Part shown: piece after piece, positions 53,070-64,000 of the stretch
Layout of the letters: every line of letters starts with the position of its first letter
Numbering within the stretch: position 1 is the stretch's first letter
Assembly (NCBI GenBank): GCA_047495785.1
Contig: JBLDXI010000030.1
Location: 1,116,001-1,180,000 of the forward strand
Direction: 5' to 3'
Length of the DNA: 64,000 nucleotides
Origin: Lepidodermella squamata
Lineage: Eukaryota > Gastrotricha
The notes under the pieces: generated by a model
What the model was told of the DNA's origin: nothing
The model's database searches: none
What the model saw: the letters and a program-made list of their open reading frames with translations, nothing else
Program-made: the position numbers and the translations under genes

Positions 53070-53799
53070 TTCAACTGGTGAAATTGTTAGGAATGGCCAG
53101 GTGATTTTTGGCCTTAACATCGATGTCTGAGATTATTTAGTCATATTAGTTAAAACAAATAAAACAAATGAAGGAAAATGTAATTCGGACAGGCTGGAGA
53201 ATTTTAATGGGTTCGAAAATTCACATACTGTTAGGATGTTCAAGGAAAATTGAAAAATGCTCATGCTGCGTCAACTCACAGCTCATATTTTCAAATTTTT
53301 GCCGCTGTTATCAGAGTTTCCTAAGCTGACATGGGAATGTTTGAAGACGCCTAATAATTATATTCATTCTCCTCATTCCTACCCACTTTCTTCAGCTATT
53401 TTTAGGGCCTGTAGAAAGTTCAGGACCTTTGACCTTTTTTATATTTCGCCGAAATGGAAGTATCATCTCGCGCAGCATCTTACATTTTTTGAATAAATTC
53501 AGCGTCCAGCTCCTTTTATTTTCACCTTAGACGGTTGAAGAGGTCTGATCCAAAATTTTTAGTCGATAAATTTAGAGACATTCTTAACGCGAAACCTGAA
53601 CGGAACTGATACTATCATGGCACTCTGATACTCTACTGCGGCTGCACTTTTTTTTCACTATCGAGCTTCTTGCCTGGATATCATGCTCATTAAATAAAAT
53701 AAAATAATAAACATAAACGTAAAAAAATATCACCGTGTTCCTCCTGAAGATATCTATCTGATGACATTTGGTTTTTAATACTCTGGCCATTATCGCCAA
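47636..53799. other. gene-poor region with local inverted repeats
   Basis: Around 47650-47735 CCGGAGAAATT...GATTTCTCCGG forms a local inverted repeat rich in CCGGTAA-type words. Possible exon-like block at about 51796-52211 (TTTTTATTAG to CAAAGGTTAG) without a long frame; the piece QIGRYFASRYRWKEMISS at 52077 onward could be coding but is unrecognised. No other feature supported. Confidence 0.4.
53033..53069. repeat. (ATT)n microsatellite
   Basis: About twelve uninterrupted trinucleotide units; similar to the tail of the retrotransposon near 61388, so it may mark the 3' end of an old insertion. Confidence 0.75.
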
Positions 53800-54918
53800 T
53801 CGACGGTTGGAATTTTGATTTTTTCGATTTTAAGCCTAAAAGAAATAGATAAATCAGCAGACGATCTAGCGCCCATGTTCAGAATTGATGAACGCCGAAA
53901 ATATAATCTAGCCTAAAAAGTTTCGATTTTAGTTCCGATTTGAGGGATAATCAGGGCCGACAACAATTTAATGAAAGACCAGTCATACCTTTGTGGCTGG
54001 TCCACAAAATTCGGACGAAATTCCGGTTTCTTTGCCAGAAAATTATGGACATTTTCGTATGAGTCTCGAACTTCTCAATTAGTATTTATTCACGAAACAG
54101 CCTATATCATGTTATATATAGCTATTTTGTCTTATTTTCAGATGATTTTTAAATTATTCGAGTCGATTGAAAAGTGGGAAATTCTCGCGCTCAGCACCTG
54201 CGAGCGTGGCATCATTACGACTACGGCGAGCGTGACATAACAACACCAGTGTCGACAACCACTGGCCCTTGCAACTCGAGAAAGACGAGAGCGTGTTATC
54301 CTAGTAACAAGGATTGCTCGGGTTGACGAGGGAACTGGCTCCGATGTCATGCGTCGAGATCCAATCAGCATGTCCATCCATGAATCGGTAAGAATTTTCT
54401 TATTCGTTTTTCATCTGATTGGCAAAATTATCAGATTCAGAGGTAGATCCGCACGGTATATTCGTTCAGTGGAATTTTGCGCGCGTAATGCTTCCGCATG
54501 GAATAATGAGTGATGGGAATTTTGCGCGTAAATTCGTGCTAACGCCGGATGACTTGTCTAGGCGTTAAGGTCGCCCTGATCTAACGCTTAATTATGGCTA
54601 TAATGTAGAGGAATTTTCCTAACGTCTCGTTAACGTGTAATAAATGCCTGGTTTTACGGTTGATTAGTCTTGGATGGGCTGAGTTTCAGGAATTATTTTG
54701 GCATTTTCCAAAAGCATTTCCAGGAATCTTTCGACTAAGGCTTGATAATTCTTGACTATTCAAAAACCAGGAATTTTTGCCGTTATTCACGCATTTCCCC
54801 GTCAGACTAACGTTATGTCCGAAGGCATTTGCAGGCGTTAAAATAGATCCACCTTAACGCGTTAGCTTGCTTAGAGTGGTGTTGCGATGATTAACAAACT
54901 ATTTTTGTCTGTGATCTC

Positions 54919-55839
54919 CATAGAGCTATTTTTAAGATAGAGGTCCTACTCCTGACTTGTTGGAAAAGTAAACAAATCAGGCGATTTTTTGATTCCCGAT
55001 GTCTCATTCATATGGTAATTTCCTTGACGAAAAATTTGGTGGTACCAGATAGCGCTTCAAATGGGGAACACTGCGATTATTTTTTCGAAATTTTCAGAGA
55101 AATTTAGAGCAGGTAAAAAACAATTATTTGATTTCGAATAAATGGAAATTAACTAATAATTAGATCGAAAATCGAAATTGAAGCATGTTTCGAATTTAGT
55201 GGATTATCCTGATCACACTCTACATTTTGATGCTTGGGGCGAGCTTGGACGATTTCTTTCTGATTTTCTATAATTTTATAAATTATTCTGCTTGGATTTT
55301 ACATTATAAAAATCGAGATTGCCCGTTGGGTTCAATCCAGAATCTTTCTTGACAGCTTGTGCGCCACGTGTGGCTGAGTTGAGTCCGGAGCTGGAACAGA
55401 TTTCGAATGCAGCGAAAAACCATTCATTCAATGAATAAAGAAATTCCAGAAAATCAGGAAAAATTCGTCCAAGCTCTCTCTAAGCACTGAAATGTGGAGC
55501 TTGATCAGATCTACCTGGTCCGTTATACGCTTCAATTTCGCTGCCACATTGGCAGCTGTCATGTTTTATTATTGATTAATTTCCTTTTTATGCGATTTTC
55601 CCCATTTCAAAAAAATATTGAAATTTCGGAAAAATAATCGATGTGCTCGTCGTTTCAAGAGCCATCTCGAACCGCCGGGTATGATTGATTGTAATCAATC
55701 GTTTACGAATAACGAGCGATCGAAACTCACCTGATTTGTTTACTTTTCCAACCACTCGACGCTGATTCATCCATCCGGCGCCCATGGCGTTTACAGGCTT
55801 AGTCAGGAGTAGGACCTCTATCTTAAAACTAGCTCTATG
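54919..55839. mobile_element. TIR transposon with exact 8-bp target duplication (921 bp)
   Basis: Flanked by GTGATCTC on both sides (54911-54918, 55840-55847). Inverted ends start CATAGAGCTA and share AAGATAGAGGTCCTACTCCT; a second matching block, TTGGAAAAGTAAACAAATCA, lies further in, offset by about 45 bp. hAT-like by duplication size. A short minus-strand frame at 55588-55785 (GWMNQRRVVGKVNKSGEF) is unrecognised. Probably non-autonomous. Confidence 0.85.
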
Positions 55840-57716
55840 GTGATCTCTCGTGCGAAAAAATCCTCTCTAAAATAAAAGTTGTGCGGAACATTCCGCTTAA
55901 ATAATATTTCAGATATAAATTTAAAATTGTGGCTTCACGCGGAAAATTCCACTCAATTTGCGAGAAAAATATGGAAATTTTCGTATGCATCTCGAACTTC
56001 GGACTTCTCGACTAAAATTCCATCATGAAAAAACCCACGTAATTAAACCTATTTTCTTTTATTTTCAGATGCCGCATTTCAATTTTCCGAGTCGATTGAA
56101 AAGTGTTACATTCTCGCGCTCAACACAGTGAACAGCGAACGTTGCCTCCACAGAATGCGCCAGCACGACTACGGCGAGCGTGACAACAGCACCAGGGTCG
56201 CCAACCACCGGCGCCACCACCGGCCCAAGTAACCCATCAAAGAGGATCGCGTGTTATTCGGGTAGCAGGAATGTTAATTGAATGATTGGTTGACGAGGGC
56301 GCTGGCTCTATCATCCGTCGAGATCTAGTCAACATGCCTCATCGATGAATTGGTAAGAATTTGCTTATTTTTACCTGATGGACAAAATTAGCAGCCGATT
56401 ACCTTTTTAATTATCATTTATCATCGAAAAAAATGTGCTAGATCTTCGATGAAACCAGATTAAGTTAATTGAAAAACCATAGACCTAATTTCCGATTAAT
56501 TCCGATCGAGATTTAGTCGAGGAAACCGCGACTAAATCTCGCGTTGTCTTGTTTGTTTCCCCGGTAAATCATTGAGAACAGGTACTGAAGGCTATTATGC
56601 GTCAGTATTAGGAAAATGAGTTTATTCCGAATTTATCAATTGAGAAAAATCGCGGGTAGAGGTATGGCATGCCGCTGTCTTTGCTATGAATTTTTCACAT
56701 TTTTCCACCAGTCAAAAAAATTAATCTAACCTGTCAAAAATCAAAAATCAAATATTCTGTGAACGAAGGCTTCTCATTTCGCTGGCTTTGGTACCCCTTT
56801 TTCAAGTTTTTTCAAGTTTACCGCCCTCTCAATAAACTATACCGGGTCCAAAATCAGGAAAAGTCGTGAATAAAGACATCCTCATTCGATCCCCTCGTTA
56901 TCAATTTTTCACTTTTTTCCGCCCGCTCAGAAATATAAAAAATATGAACGTCAAATAATCGGGAATAATTACCGGATTTTATGCTCACCTTTTTGCGGTC
57001 AATTTTCCCCTAATAATATGTTTTCAATGCTAAATGCAAACTTTCTGAACGCCTTGAAATCGAATTGTATTGTTATGAATTGAGACCGACTATTTTTGGA
57101 CACCCTAAACTCCATTTTGCCCTATGTTACTCAGGATAAATAACCCCCGATTATTCTAAATAGTTTTCTGATATTTAGCAATTCGGAATTGTTGTAATTT
57201 TTATCCTAAATAACCGGCCGTGCTAAATAGCGAACTTTTTTTTATATATTGAAGCTTTTTCCCGGTTTTCCCTGGTAAATGTTGTTATTCCTTCGGTGAA
57301 ATTGCGGATCAAGGACGTGGCTGGGGGTTAATGAGAGGTCGAATAATTTAGAAAAATATTCCAATTTCCTGCGAAACTTTGAAATATTAGAAAGCTACCA
57401 ACTTCGCTATGAAAAAAGCCGTGAAGAGCTGCATACCTTAATTAGATCTTAGATGAAATCGAACTGTTTTTTTCCGCTCGCTGTTTTTTTAATAAGACTA
57501 GAGTTCAGAGGCCATCTAAGGTAGATTTTATACAATTTGAAGACCTAATGTTAGCCTTGGAGCATCGATACTCTGTCTACAATCACTTTAAATTAAGGAC
57601 TTTCTGTGTTGATTTTTCCAATTTATTGTTTTTCATCGTTCTTTATAGATGGCGGGTCGCTATCCGACGCCGCTGAAAATTGGGACTTGTCCACCTCAAC
57701 ATCGTTGCCATCTAGA

Positions 57717-57763
57717 GTGGGCACAAATCGGCGAAGTGGGCACAAATCGGCGAAGTGGGCACA
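57717..57763. repeat. 19-bp tandem repeat, about 2.5 copies
   Basis: Unit GTGGGCACAAATCGGCGAA, perfect in two copies and partial in the third; lies inside the exon-like block at 57649-57916. Confidence 0.85.
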
Positions 57764-58600
57764 GCAGTGTGGCCTAGCAACGCAAAAGCAGAAGCAGGCC
57801 CCTATGTCTGCAAGTTTTCTACTCAGCCGGATTTGAAATCGAATGGCGACCCGATCAAGATTCTGGCTGTGATATCAGACGCCAACTTTCGTCGGCATCG
57901 ATCAATGACCCATCGGTAATTATTTCCTCTGTTTTTTCAGGCTTCTTGAATTTGAAAATTTTCATTTTGAATTTTCAAAAATTGCAAATTTGAAACAAAT
58001 CGGTATTTCATTTTGTCATCGCTCGGTCGTTTTTAGGACACATTTCGAGAAAGGTGATCACTAATGATTAATAAAATTAGCCTTAGAATTATAATAATTG
58101 GAAGGTTTCGAGAATTTTTCCTTTAGAATTTTAGAATCATATAGGCATGGCGTTAAACCCCTTTTCCCGTGAGTAGACAGTCTATACTAATATTATGTCG
58201 TATGTTAAGAATTAATGAACGTCGAAAAACTAATCTAGCCGCAATTAAATAATTCAGACCCATGAATATTTTTTCCCGGGTAGATTGGCTTGATCGGTTT
58301 ACTTTCATTGGCACAAATGAACAAATGAAAATGTTTTATTTTGCGTCCACCTTCGGCTAAAAGTGATGGTAATATATATATACAAGCCTTACCCGTGAGG
58401 GTTTAGGGGACAAGTTCCCTAAAAATTGATATTCCCATTCAAGTGATGAATTATGACTGACAAAAATTGAATGAAAGACCGATCATAATTTTTCGGCTAA
58501 CATGAGAGGTTTCAAATTGTACAATGTCCACAACGTTGAACAAAATTCCGGCTTCTTTGCGAGATATTTATGAAAAATTTCGTATGGGCCTCCAACATGA

Positions 58601-59276
58601 CGATTTATTTGTTAAAATTCCTGGGTTCCTGGACGTTGACTCTGACTCTCCGAAAATTGCATATAACAGGCGATGCCTTGCTTTCAACCAGGAATACCGT
58701 ATTTTACGAATTATAAGACCCTGCCCTGTATTTAGGGTCTGGCCTTTAATTTTTCGGGCCTAATCAGCCATCTGAAGAGTACTTACATTAACTGTTAAAA
58801 CAGCCGAGTAACAGCTATATAGCTACTGCTTTCCACTTTCCACCTGTGACTACACGCGTGAAGTGTTTGCTCAAGTGGATTAAGGTGGATAAAGGACGAT
58901 TAGTGCGCTTACTGACGAAAAATCGCAACCTATCCAACTTTAACCACTTACCCAGCAGGCGCTCATGTAAGCCACTTCATACAAGGCCCTGGCTATTAAT
59001 ACGGTTCTGCCCTTTATTATTTCAAATGACCATTACCCTCTGCCCTTTATTCCGGTTCTGCCCTATATTTGGGTCCTGCCTAATAATTCGTAAAATACGG
59101 TAGTAATCGGGAAAAATTTACTCGTCACAATTTTGCATTTTCGCTATATCAATTTTTCACCTATTTCGCCCTCTCTAAATCAAATACAACCAGTCCAAAA
59201 TCGGGAAAATTCGTGAATAAATAATTCTTTATTAGATGCCCTCGTTAGCGATTTTGTCAAATTTCGCGTGCTAAAA
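58601..59276. other. spacer before the retrotransposon
   Basis: Contains two diverged copies of a TAAGACCCTGCCCT / GGTTCTGCCCTTTA sequence (about 58718 and 59000-59080). No gene. Confidence 0.35.
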
Positions 59277-59370
59277 AGGATATCGCGTGCTAAAAGCAAC
59301 TTGATTTTTACACCTTTTAAATAAAAACTCAACAAATAATTTTTTACTATACTGGCATCGAGCCAGCACT

Positions 59371-60057
59371 ATGCCACTCAGCGTCGAAGACTTGGCTAAT
59401 ATTGCCAAGCTCTTGGACACCAAACTAGATTCGAAGCTTTCCGAAACCGAACAGCGTATCAAAGACTACGTCGCCGAATCAATCTCGCCGATAAATCAAA
59501 AAATCGACGAGCTATCTAAAAAGTCAGGCATTTTCTCAAAGGAAATCACCGAGCTGAAAATTCAGGTGAATGCTTTGGAGGAGCAGCAGCTAGGGCACAT
59601 TATCTTAGCTAGAGGCATTAATGAAAGCAGAGGTGAACTACGAGAATCGATTGTCGAGCTACTGCAAACCGAAATTCCCGAATTGACCGCGGCTAAAATC
59701 CGATGCTACCGGCTTGGCGCTAGACCTGATCTTCGGAAGAGATTGCCACCTCGTCTTGTCAAAGTCGAAATTCTTGACCACAATGGAAAAAATATTGCCC
59801 AACAATGCCTCGCTAACTACAAGCCTGTCTACGAAAATCCGACTGCCAACATCATTAGCTTCAAGCCATTTCAAACCAAACTTCGAACGGAACTGAAAAA
59901 GCTGGTGTTCGATAAGATTTCCGAGCTCAAAAAGATCGATGCGAATGTCCAGCATTCCTATGGCATGGATGGCTTTCTGCTGAAAACAACGCTGGGCAGC
60001 TATGTATACTCGTTTGAGGAAAAGAAGATGGTGAAAGTTGAATCAACGGCTCAGTAG
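59371..60057 (+). CDS. non-LTR retrotransposon ORF1 protein
   Basis: 228 aa. Residues about 1-75 are a heptad-like coiled coil (LANIAKLLDTKLDSKL onward, IDELSKKSGIFSKEITELKI). Then an RRM-like/C-terminal domain as in L1-type ORF1 proteins: LEEQQLGHIILARGINESRG, KIRCYRLGARP, PPRLVKVEILD. Such proteins bind the element RNA. Frame intact. It is followed after about 70 bp by the ORF2 remnant on the same strand. Confidence 0.7.
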   Translation: MPLSVEDLANIAKLLDTKLDSKLSETEQRIKDYVAESISPINQKIDELSKKSGIFSKEITELKIQVNALEEQQLGHIILARGINESRGELRESIVELLQTEIPELTAAKIRCYRLGARPDLRKRLPPRLVKVEILDHNGKNIAQQCLANYKPVYENPTANIISFKPFQTKLRTELKKLVFDKISELKKIDANVQHSYGMDGFLLKTTLGSYVYSFEEKKMVKVESTAQ

Positions 60058-60127
60058 GGTGCGGCAGGTCTCACTACGGCCCATGTCTACTACTGCAACT
60101 CGCAATCGCTGAAAAATAAATGAATGC

Positions 60128-61330
60128 ATGTATGATTGGACCTATGCCATAGAAAAAAGTGAATGCGTCGATATAATATATATTGATTTCGCTAAGGCGT
60201 TCGACACTGTTAGCCATAAAAAATTACTACTTAAACTCGAAGCCATTGGCATACGTGGTAAATTGCTGTCCTGGATTTGTACTTATTTGAGTGAACGCAA
60301 GCAACAGGTTGTTGTTAACAATAATCGTAGCCGACCTGCTAAAGTTCTGAGTGGTGTGCCTCAAGGCTCGGTCTTAGGACCATTATTATTCTTAATTTAT
60401 ATTAATGACATTGTGCTTAATCTTCCGAGTGGTGTCCGTATTAAATTATTCGCAGATGACTGTAAAATTTATATCGTTTTCTCGCTTGATAGCCTTGTAA
60501 ATATCTTCAACTTAGAAACTGCTCTTGAAAATATATTCTCTTGGATAAACACTTGGCAACTTAAACTTTCCGTTGAAAAATGCGCTGTCTTACATCTCGG
60601 ATCTAAAAATCCTCGTTACAATTATTCTCTAGGTGGAAATATGCTTATTAAATGCACTAATTATAAAGACCTTGGCTTGTTAGTCGATGAGAACCTATCT
60701 TTCAAGTACCATTGTAATACTGTAATTGACAAAGCCTATCACCGAACTAATGTTATTCTGAGAGCCTTTAAAGGCCAAGATCCTATGACGTTAAAATGGG
60801 CTTATTGTGTCTATGTGCGTCCTCTTTTAGAATATGCGATTAGTGTGTGGTCGCCAGCCCAAATTGGTGATCTCCGCTCGATCGAAAATGTCCAGAAATA
60901 TTTTACACGACGTGCCCTAGGCTACTCCGATCTTGATACTAATCGTCCTAATTACGAAGCAAGGCTAAAAATGCTAAACATGCAGTCACTAGAAATCCGA
61001 CGCCTTCAAATAGACCTTTGTTATGTGTTTAAAATAATGAATGGATCAATTAATACCAGCCTGATAAATAATATAATTATGAAGTCTTCTATTACCCGAG
61101 GTCACCCATTTCGTTTCGATGTTGCTCATCCTGATGGTTCTTTTAAATATGCTACTTCTGTTCCCTTTCATAATTTTTTCCTTAATAGAATTGTGAATGT
61201 TTGGAATGACTTACCTCATGACGTTTTTGCAATTGACAAAACGCTTCCTCTTAATGTACAGAATGAGTTATTCAGAAAAAATCTTATGTCTAACGATTTA
61301 ACGCGATTCCTTCAACATAAATTGTACTAG
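60128..61330 (+). pseudogene. non-LTR retrotransposon ORF2 remnant (reverse transcriptase, C-terminal two thirds)
   Basis: 400 codons beginning inside the reverse transcriptase. Present: YIDFAKAFDTVSHKKLL (first catalytic Asp), GVPQGSVLGPLLFL, LFADDCKIYI (catalytic FADD), KCAVLHLG and the thumb and C-terminal domain (YVRPLLEYAISVW, RRALGYSDL). The endonuclease and N-terminal RT motifs are absent; only about 70 bp separate this from ORF1, so a large internal deletion removed them. The motifs fit the CR1/Jockey/I group. An ATT-repeat tail follows. Confidence 0.85.
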
Positions 61331-61387
61331 GGCCGAAGTAAGTGGTCTGCTGACCCTTTCTGTCCTCAAACTTGATTTTGAAAATAA

Positions 61388-61420
61388 AATTATTATTATT
61401 ATTATTATTATTATATTATT
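61388..61420 (+). repeat. (ATT)n tail of the retrotransposon
   Basis: Trinucleotide repeat after TTTTGAAAATAAA downstream of the ORF2 stop, in the place where CR1/I-like elements end in short microsatellites. Confidence 0.75.
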
Positions 61421-63521
61421 AAATTTTTCCGCCTGCTCCTGAAACGTCAAAAAATCGGGTAAATTAACGGATGAAAGAATGTGCCTCGTCACATATTTTG
61501 CTCTCAATTTTCCCGAAATGATAACAGTTATTTCTTCAAATATTTGAATTGCATATTGCGAAAAAATTGAGAAAATTATGGCAAATTTAGAGGCCAGGAA
61601 ATTTTGGACAATTTTAGATTCAACTTCGAAAAATATCCTCCTCAGTTTCCTCTTAGAAGGTTCCGAAATTCCCATCTTTTCCTGTCATCCACTCGAATTT
61701 ATTTCTATTCTAATATTTTGCGAATCAAATGTCAAATTATCGCATTTTTTATCCAATTTATTTCGTGTTTCAGCCTTTCCACGTGCCGAAATCTATCTGC
61801 GAGTCGATTGTCGATGTCGACAAGCTGCAAGTTTCGAGCTAGCTCAGCACATTCAACGCGTCGATGCAATTGCTATAGGTCTGAATCTGTCCCTAAATTA
61901 GACATCCGTTCGTCGCTCATTTGTCAGCGGTCACTGGTGTTTTTCAAACTGCCCACGTCTTTAACGGTGATGGCCCAGGTCAACATGCGGGCCTAGATCT
62001 GGCGACTGGCGAAGATGCGGTATCGCCTGTTCTTCGAAAACAAATATTCGCCACTGAATGAGGTTTTCTACGCGTTATGGATGAAGCATGGATAATATCA
62101 CCATTTTTATGATGAGAACGTCAGACTTCCTTGACCCTTGTCCTATAGAGGCTCTTGACTCAACCGTTGTAAAAGAGCTAAGTTTGCCCATTTTATTTGG
62201 CTCTTAAATTTATATTTCCGTTTGCTGTTTTTCGTTGGAAATTAGTGTCTCTGTGTGTTGTATTTCAAAGGTAGGAAGTAGCGCATAAACACCGGCCTCG
62301 GTTTGTTCATTTTTCTACGTGTCTGCCGTCAAGATTTGCCTGTTTTGTGTGATTACTCTTCATTTAGGATAGAGCGTCTCATCCTTTTGATCTCCAATCA
62401 TCCTTAATAATTTTGAAAGATCCTATTCATGTAATTACTTAGCACTCGAAACTATGGCTGTCACTGTGCGATTATGATATCTGTTTTTGTTCATTTGATG
62501 ACTTCTTACTGCATATACCTGTTCTGAAATTTTAATAACATTATTTTATAAGGATTTTATTTTGATCACGTGTTGTTTGTTTCAGTTTCGTTCGAGGAAT
62601 CGCTTCGACCCATTGGCGTGTTTGAGTTCTTGAATAGCTCGTCTATCGTTATTTCTGCTTACTCATTCCAGTTTGACTAAATCTTATTTGATTTTGTCTT
62701 TAACAGTATTGTCATTTGATGCGATGAGCCGCTGCTGATGAGTTTTCTCGATTAATAAGCGAACTCGAATGATAACTATCGGTTGATTGTTCTCCTTATA
62801 GCCTGATTCCCAATTCGTAAATTATGTTTATTACTTATCACGGTGACTCCTGGCTTCCCGCTACTCAGCGGGACAACTGAGACTATATGTTATTCAAGCA
62901 TTGCACGACCTTTGTAATACAGCAAACTTGAAGTTCCGATGGTCTAGATCTTTTCATTCAGATACTTATCATTTGCCGCGACTTAACTTTGTCTTGTTAG
63001 CATGGCTAATAAATGGCTAATAATAAACAAATAAGACTTCTAATAACTTGTTCGCTATCATTTGTGATGCAATTCAATTACAGATGAGAGAGGAAGGGCC
63101 CACTCGTTTACTTTTTCGTAACAATACCGCGAGTAGCATCGAGATGGTCATATTGAGGCGTGCTGAACTCGGGACTTGGGTGGCTGTTAATTCAACTTGA
63201 GGGTTACAATACTATATGCATCTAGCATCTAGCACAGATAACTTGGCCGATAACGCTCAGGAAATTTACTCGAGCTTTAACCCACTTCAAATTAGTCACC
63301 TCACGCCTCAGCATGAGCAAACGCGAGGCAACGCGAGACTACAACAGCTGATAAACAATTCCAATCGCCATAGAAACTCTAAATTTAATTATTTTCTTTC
63401 TGAAATTAATAATAACTTTCATTAACTAATTTATTTACAACAAATAATTAAGAAATAATTGATTTTGCCGCAGAATCCCGTTCCGCTTGGTTGAAAACGG
63501 CCACGCAAAGTTGGCGTCACT
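61421..63521. other. gene-poor region with one further exon-like block
   Basis: TTTCAG at about 61775 is followed by a block with GCGAGTCGATTG, reminiscent of the 54.1/56.1-kb units, up to ATGAGGTTTTC at about 62060. No confident coding region. Confidence 0.35.
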
Positions 63522-63878
63522 ATGAAGTTTAAATCTCTCACGGCAGGAGATGCAGTGCATGGCTCGAAGGTTCGACAAGACTGGAGGAAGCGTGAATTCT
63601 TTCTTGTGAAGCAAGCACTGGGCTCATTCGCGCTGTTTGCTGCGTTCAACACTCCGATAATGTTTAGTTTTCTTGCGGTTGCTCTCTATGACAGTGTGGG
63701 CCCTCTGTTGTTGACCCCATGGCTGTGCAGATTCGCGGTGCTCGCGCTCATGTTTCAGATATCAGTTACTCCACTCATTCTCAGCTTGAAACCGAACGCC
63801 ATTTCAGTGGTGCATGAGCGTATTCGAAAAATATTCATCTGCAAGAAAGCATCTTCGATAAGCGCTATTGGCAGCTGA
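63522..63878 (+). pseudogene. GPCR fragment: TM6, TM7 and C-tail
   Basis: A 118-aa frame with a basic third-loop segment (RQDWRKREFF), helix FLVKQALGSFALFAAFNT as TM6, and a last helix ending SVTPLILSLKP in the NPxxY position, then a basic tail (VHERIRKIF). A stop precedes the ATG in frame and there is no convincing acceptor, so it is a fragment or a 3' exon. It could in principle belong to the TM1-TM5 gene at 44636, 18 kb upstream; unproven. Confidence 0.5.
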
Positions 63879-63926
63879 AATGCTTATTTCCAAGAATAAA
63901 AACCTGCGAAATGACATTGTACCTGA

Positions 63927-64000
63927 GAAAATGTTACATACGTAATATCCACTTTTCCGACGTAATCGGATCGTCATTTTGATTTGGTCATTTTCACCTC
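63927..64000 (-). pseudogene. pLGIC gene 16, fragment at right edge
   Basis: Minus strand reads DQIKMTIRLRRKSGYYVCNIF, the conserved pre-M1 segment, entering from beyond 64000. Similarity stops within M1 at 63927 and unrelated residues follow, so the copy is truncated there. It shows that the receptor family extends past this window. Confidence 0.8.

Larger units (their letters stand above)
53800..58600. repeat. decayed tandem array of exon-like units
   Basis: Segments at 54121-54440 and 56055-56395 align along their length: TATTTTCAG then ATG, CGAGTCGATTGAAAAGTG, ACTACGGCGAGCGTGACA, and GTAAGAATTT at the end. The preceding part (ATGAAAGACC...AAATTCCGG...TTTTCGTATG) recurs at about 53970-54065, 55965-56000 and 58470-58595. 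Frames after the ATGs are short, so these are non-coding or degenerate. A comparable acceptor-ATG block lies at 57649-57916. Confidence 0.55.

Noticed and set aside
1-64000. CRISPR array or phage-like system
   Set aside because: No regularly spaced direct repeats with unique spacers anywhere; repeats found are transposon ends, microsatellites or gene paralogy.

Overview
The window is from the nuclear genome of a metazoan. Evidence: GT-AG introns that are almost all 50-100 bp (about 51-56 bp in most cases), pyrimidine-rich acceptors of the TTTTCAG type, AATAAA signals, non-LTR retrotransposon and DNA transposon debris, and animal receptor families. Short introns and TTTTCAG acceptors recall nematodes and other compact-intron animals, but I cannot place the phylum from the sequence alone.

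Layout. 1-1217 (-): 5' part of an intron-containing piggyBac-type transposase gene running off the left edge. 1691-2421 (-): a two-exon, single-pass membrane protein with a Thr-rich ectodomain and a Pro-rich tail. 2900-3886 (+): a Cys-patterned secretory/membrane protein resembling the KAR5/GEX1/Brambleberry nuclear-fusion family, followed closely by a two-exon basic, probably nuclear protein (4106-4928, +).

6013-43611: the core of the window, a cluster of at least 15 nicotinic-receptor-like Cys-loop ligand-gated ion channel (pLGIC) genes, all with intronless coding sequence. Genes 1, 3, 4, 5 and 6 are on + and genes 2 and 7-15 on -. Nine reading frames are intact (genes 1, 2, 3, 4, 6, 7, 8, 9, 11). 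Six are broken: 5, 14 and 15 by transposon insertions (15 also has indels), 10 by a frameshift after the signal peptide, 12 by one nonsense codon, and 13 is a 5' fragment. A 16th fragment lies at the right edge (about 63927-64000, -). The proteins are about 385-400 aa: signal peptide, Cys-rich ligand-binding domain, M1-M4, an M3-M4 loop of only about 25 residues and no tail after M4. The pore lining is nearly invariant and the ectodomain varies. Most copies share upstream motifs (ATCGAT-type block, then ACAGGAAAT), so they look co-regulated. Together with loss of the acetylcholine aromatic-box residues, this suggests a lineage-specific, possibly chemosensory, receptor expansion under birth-and-death evolution.

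43612-64000: a transposon-rich, gene-poor region with a five-TM GPCR-like gene (44636-45436), a decayed array of exon-like repeat units (about 53.8-58.7 kb), a DNA transposon with exact 8-bp target duplications (54919-55839), an internally deleted non-LTR retrotransposon (59371-about 61420), a GPCR TM6-TM7 fragment (63522-63878) and the edge pLGIC fragment. For three insertions into receptor genes the empty site can be reconstructed to the base, which defines the element ends precisely.
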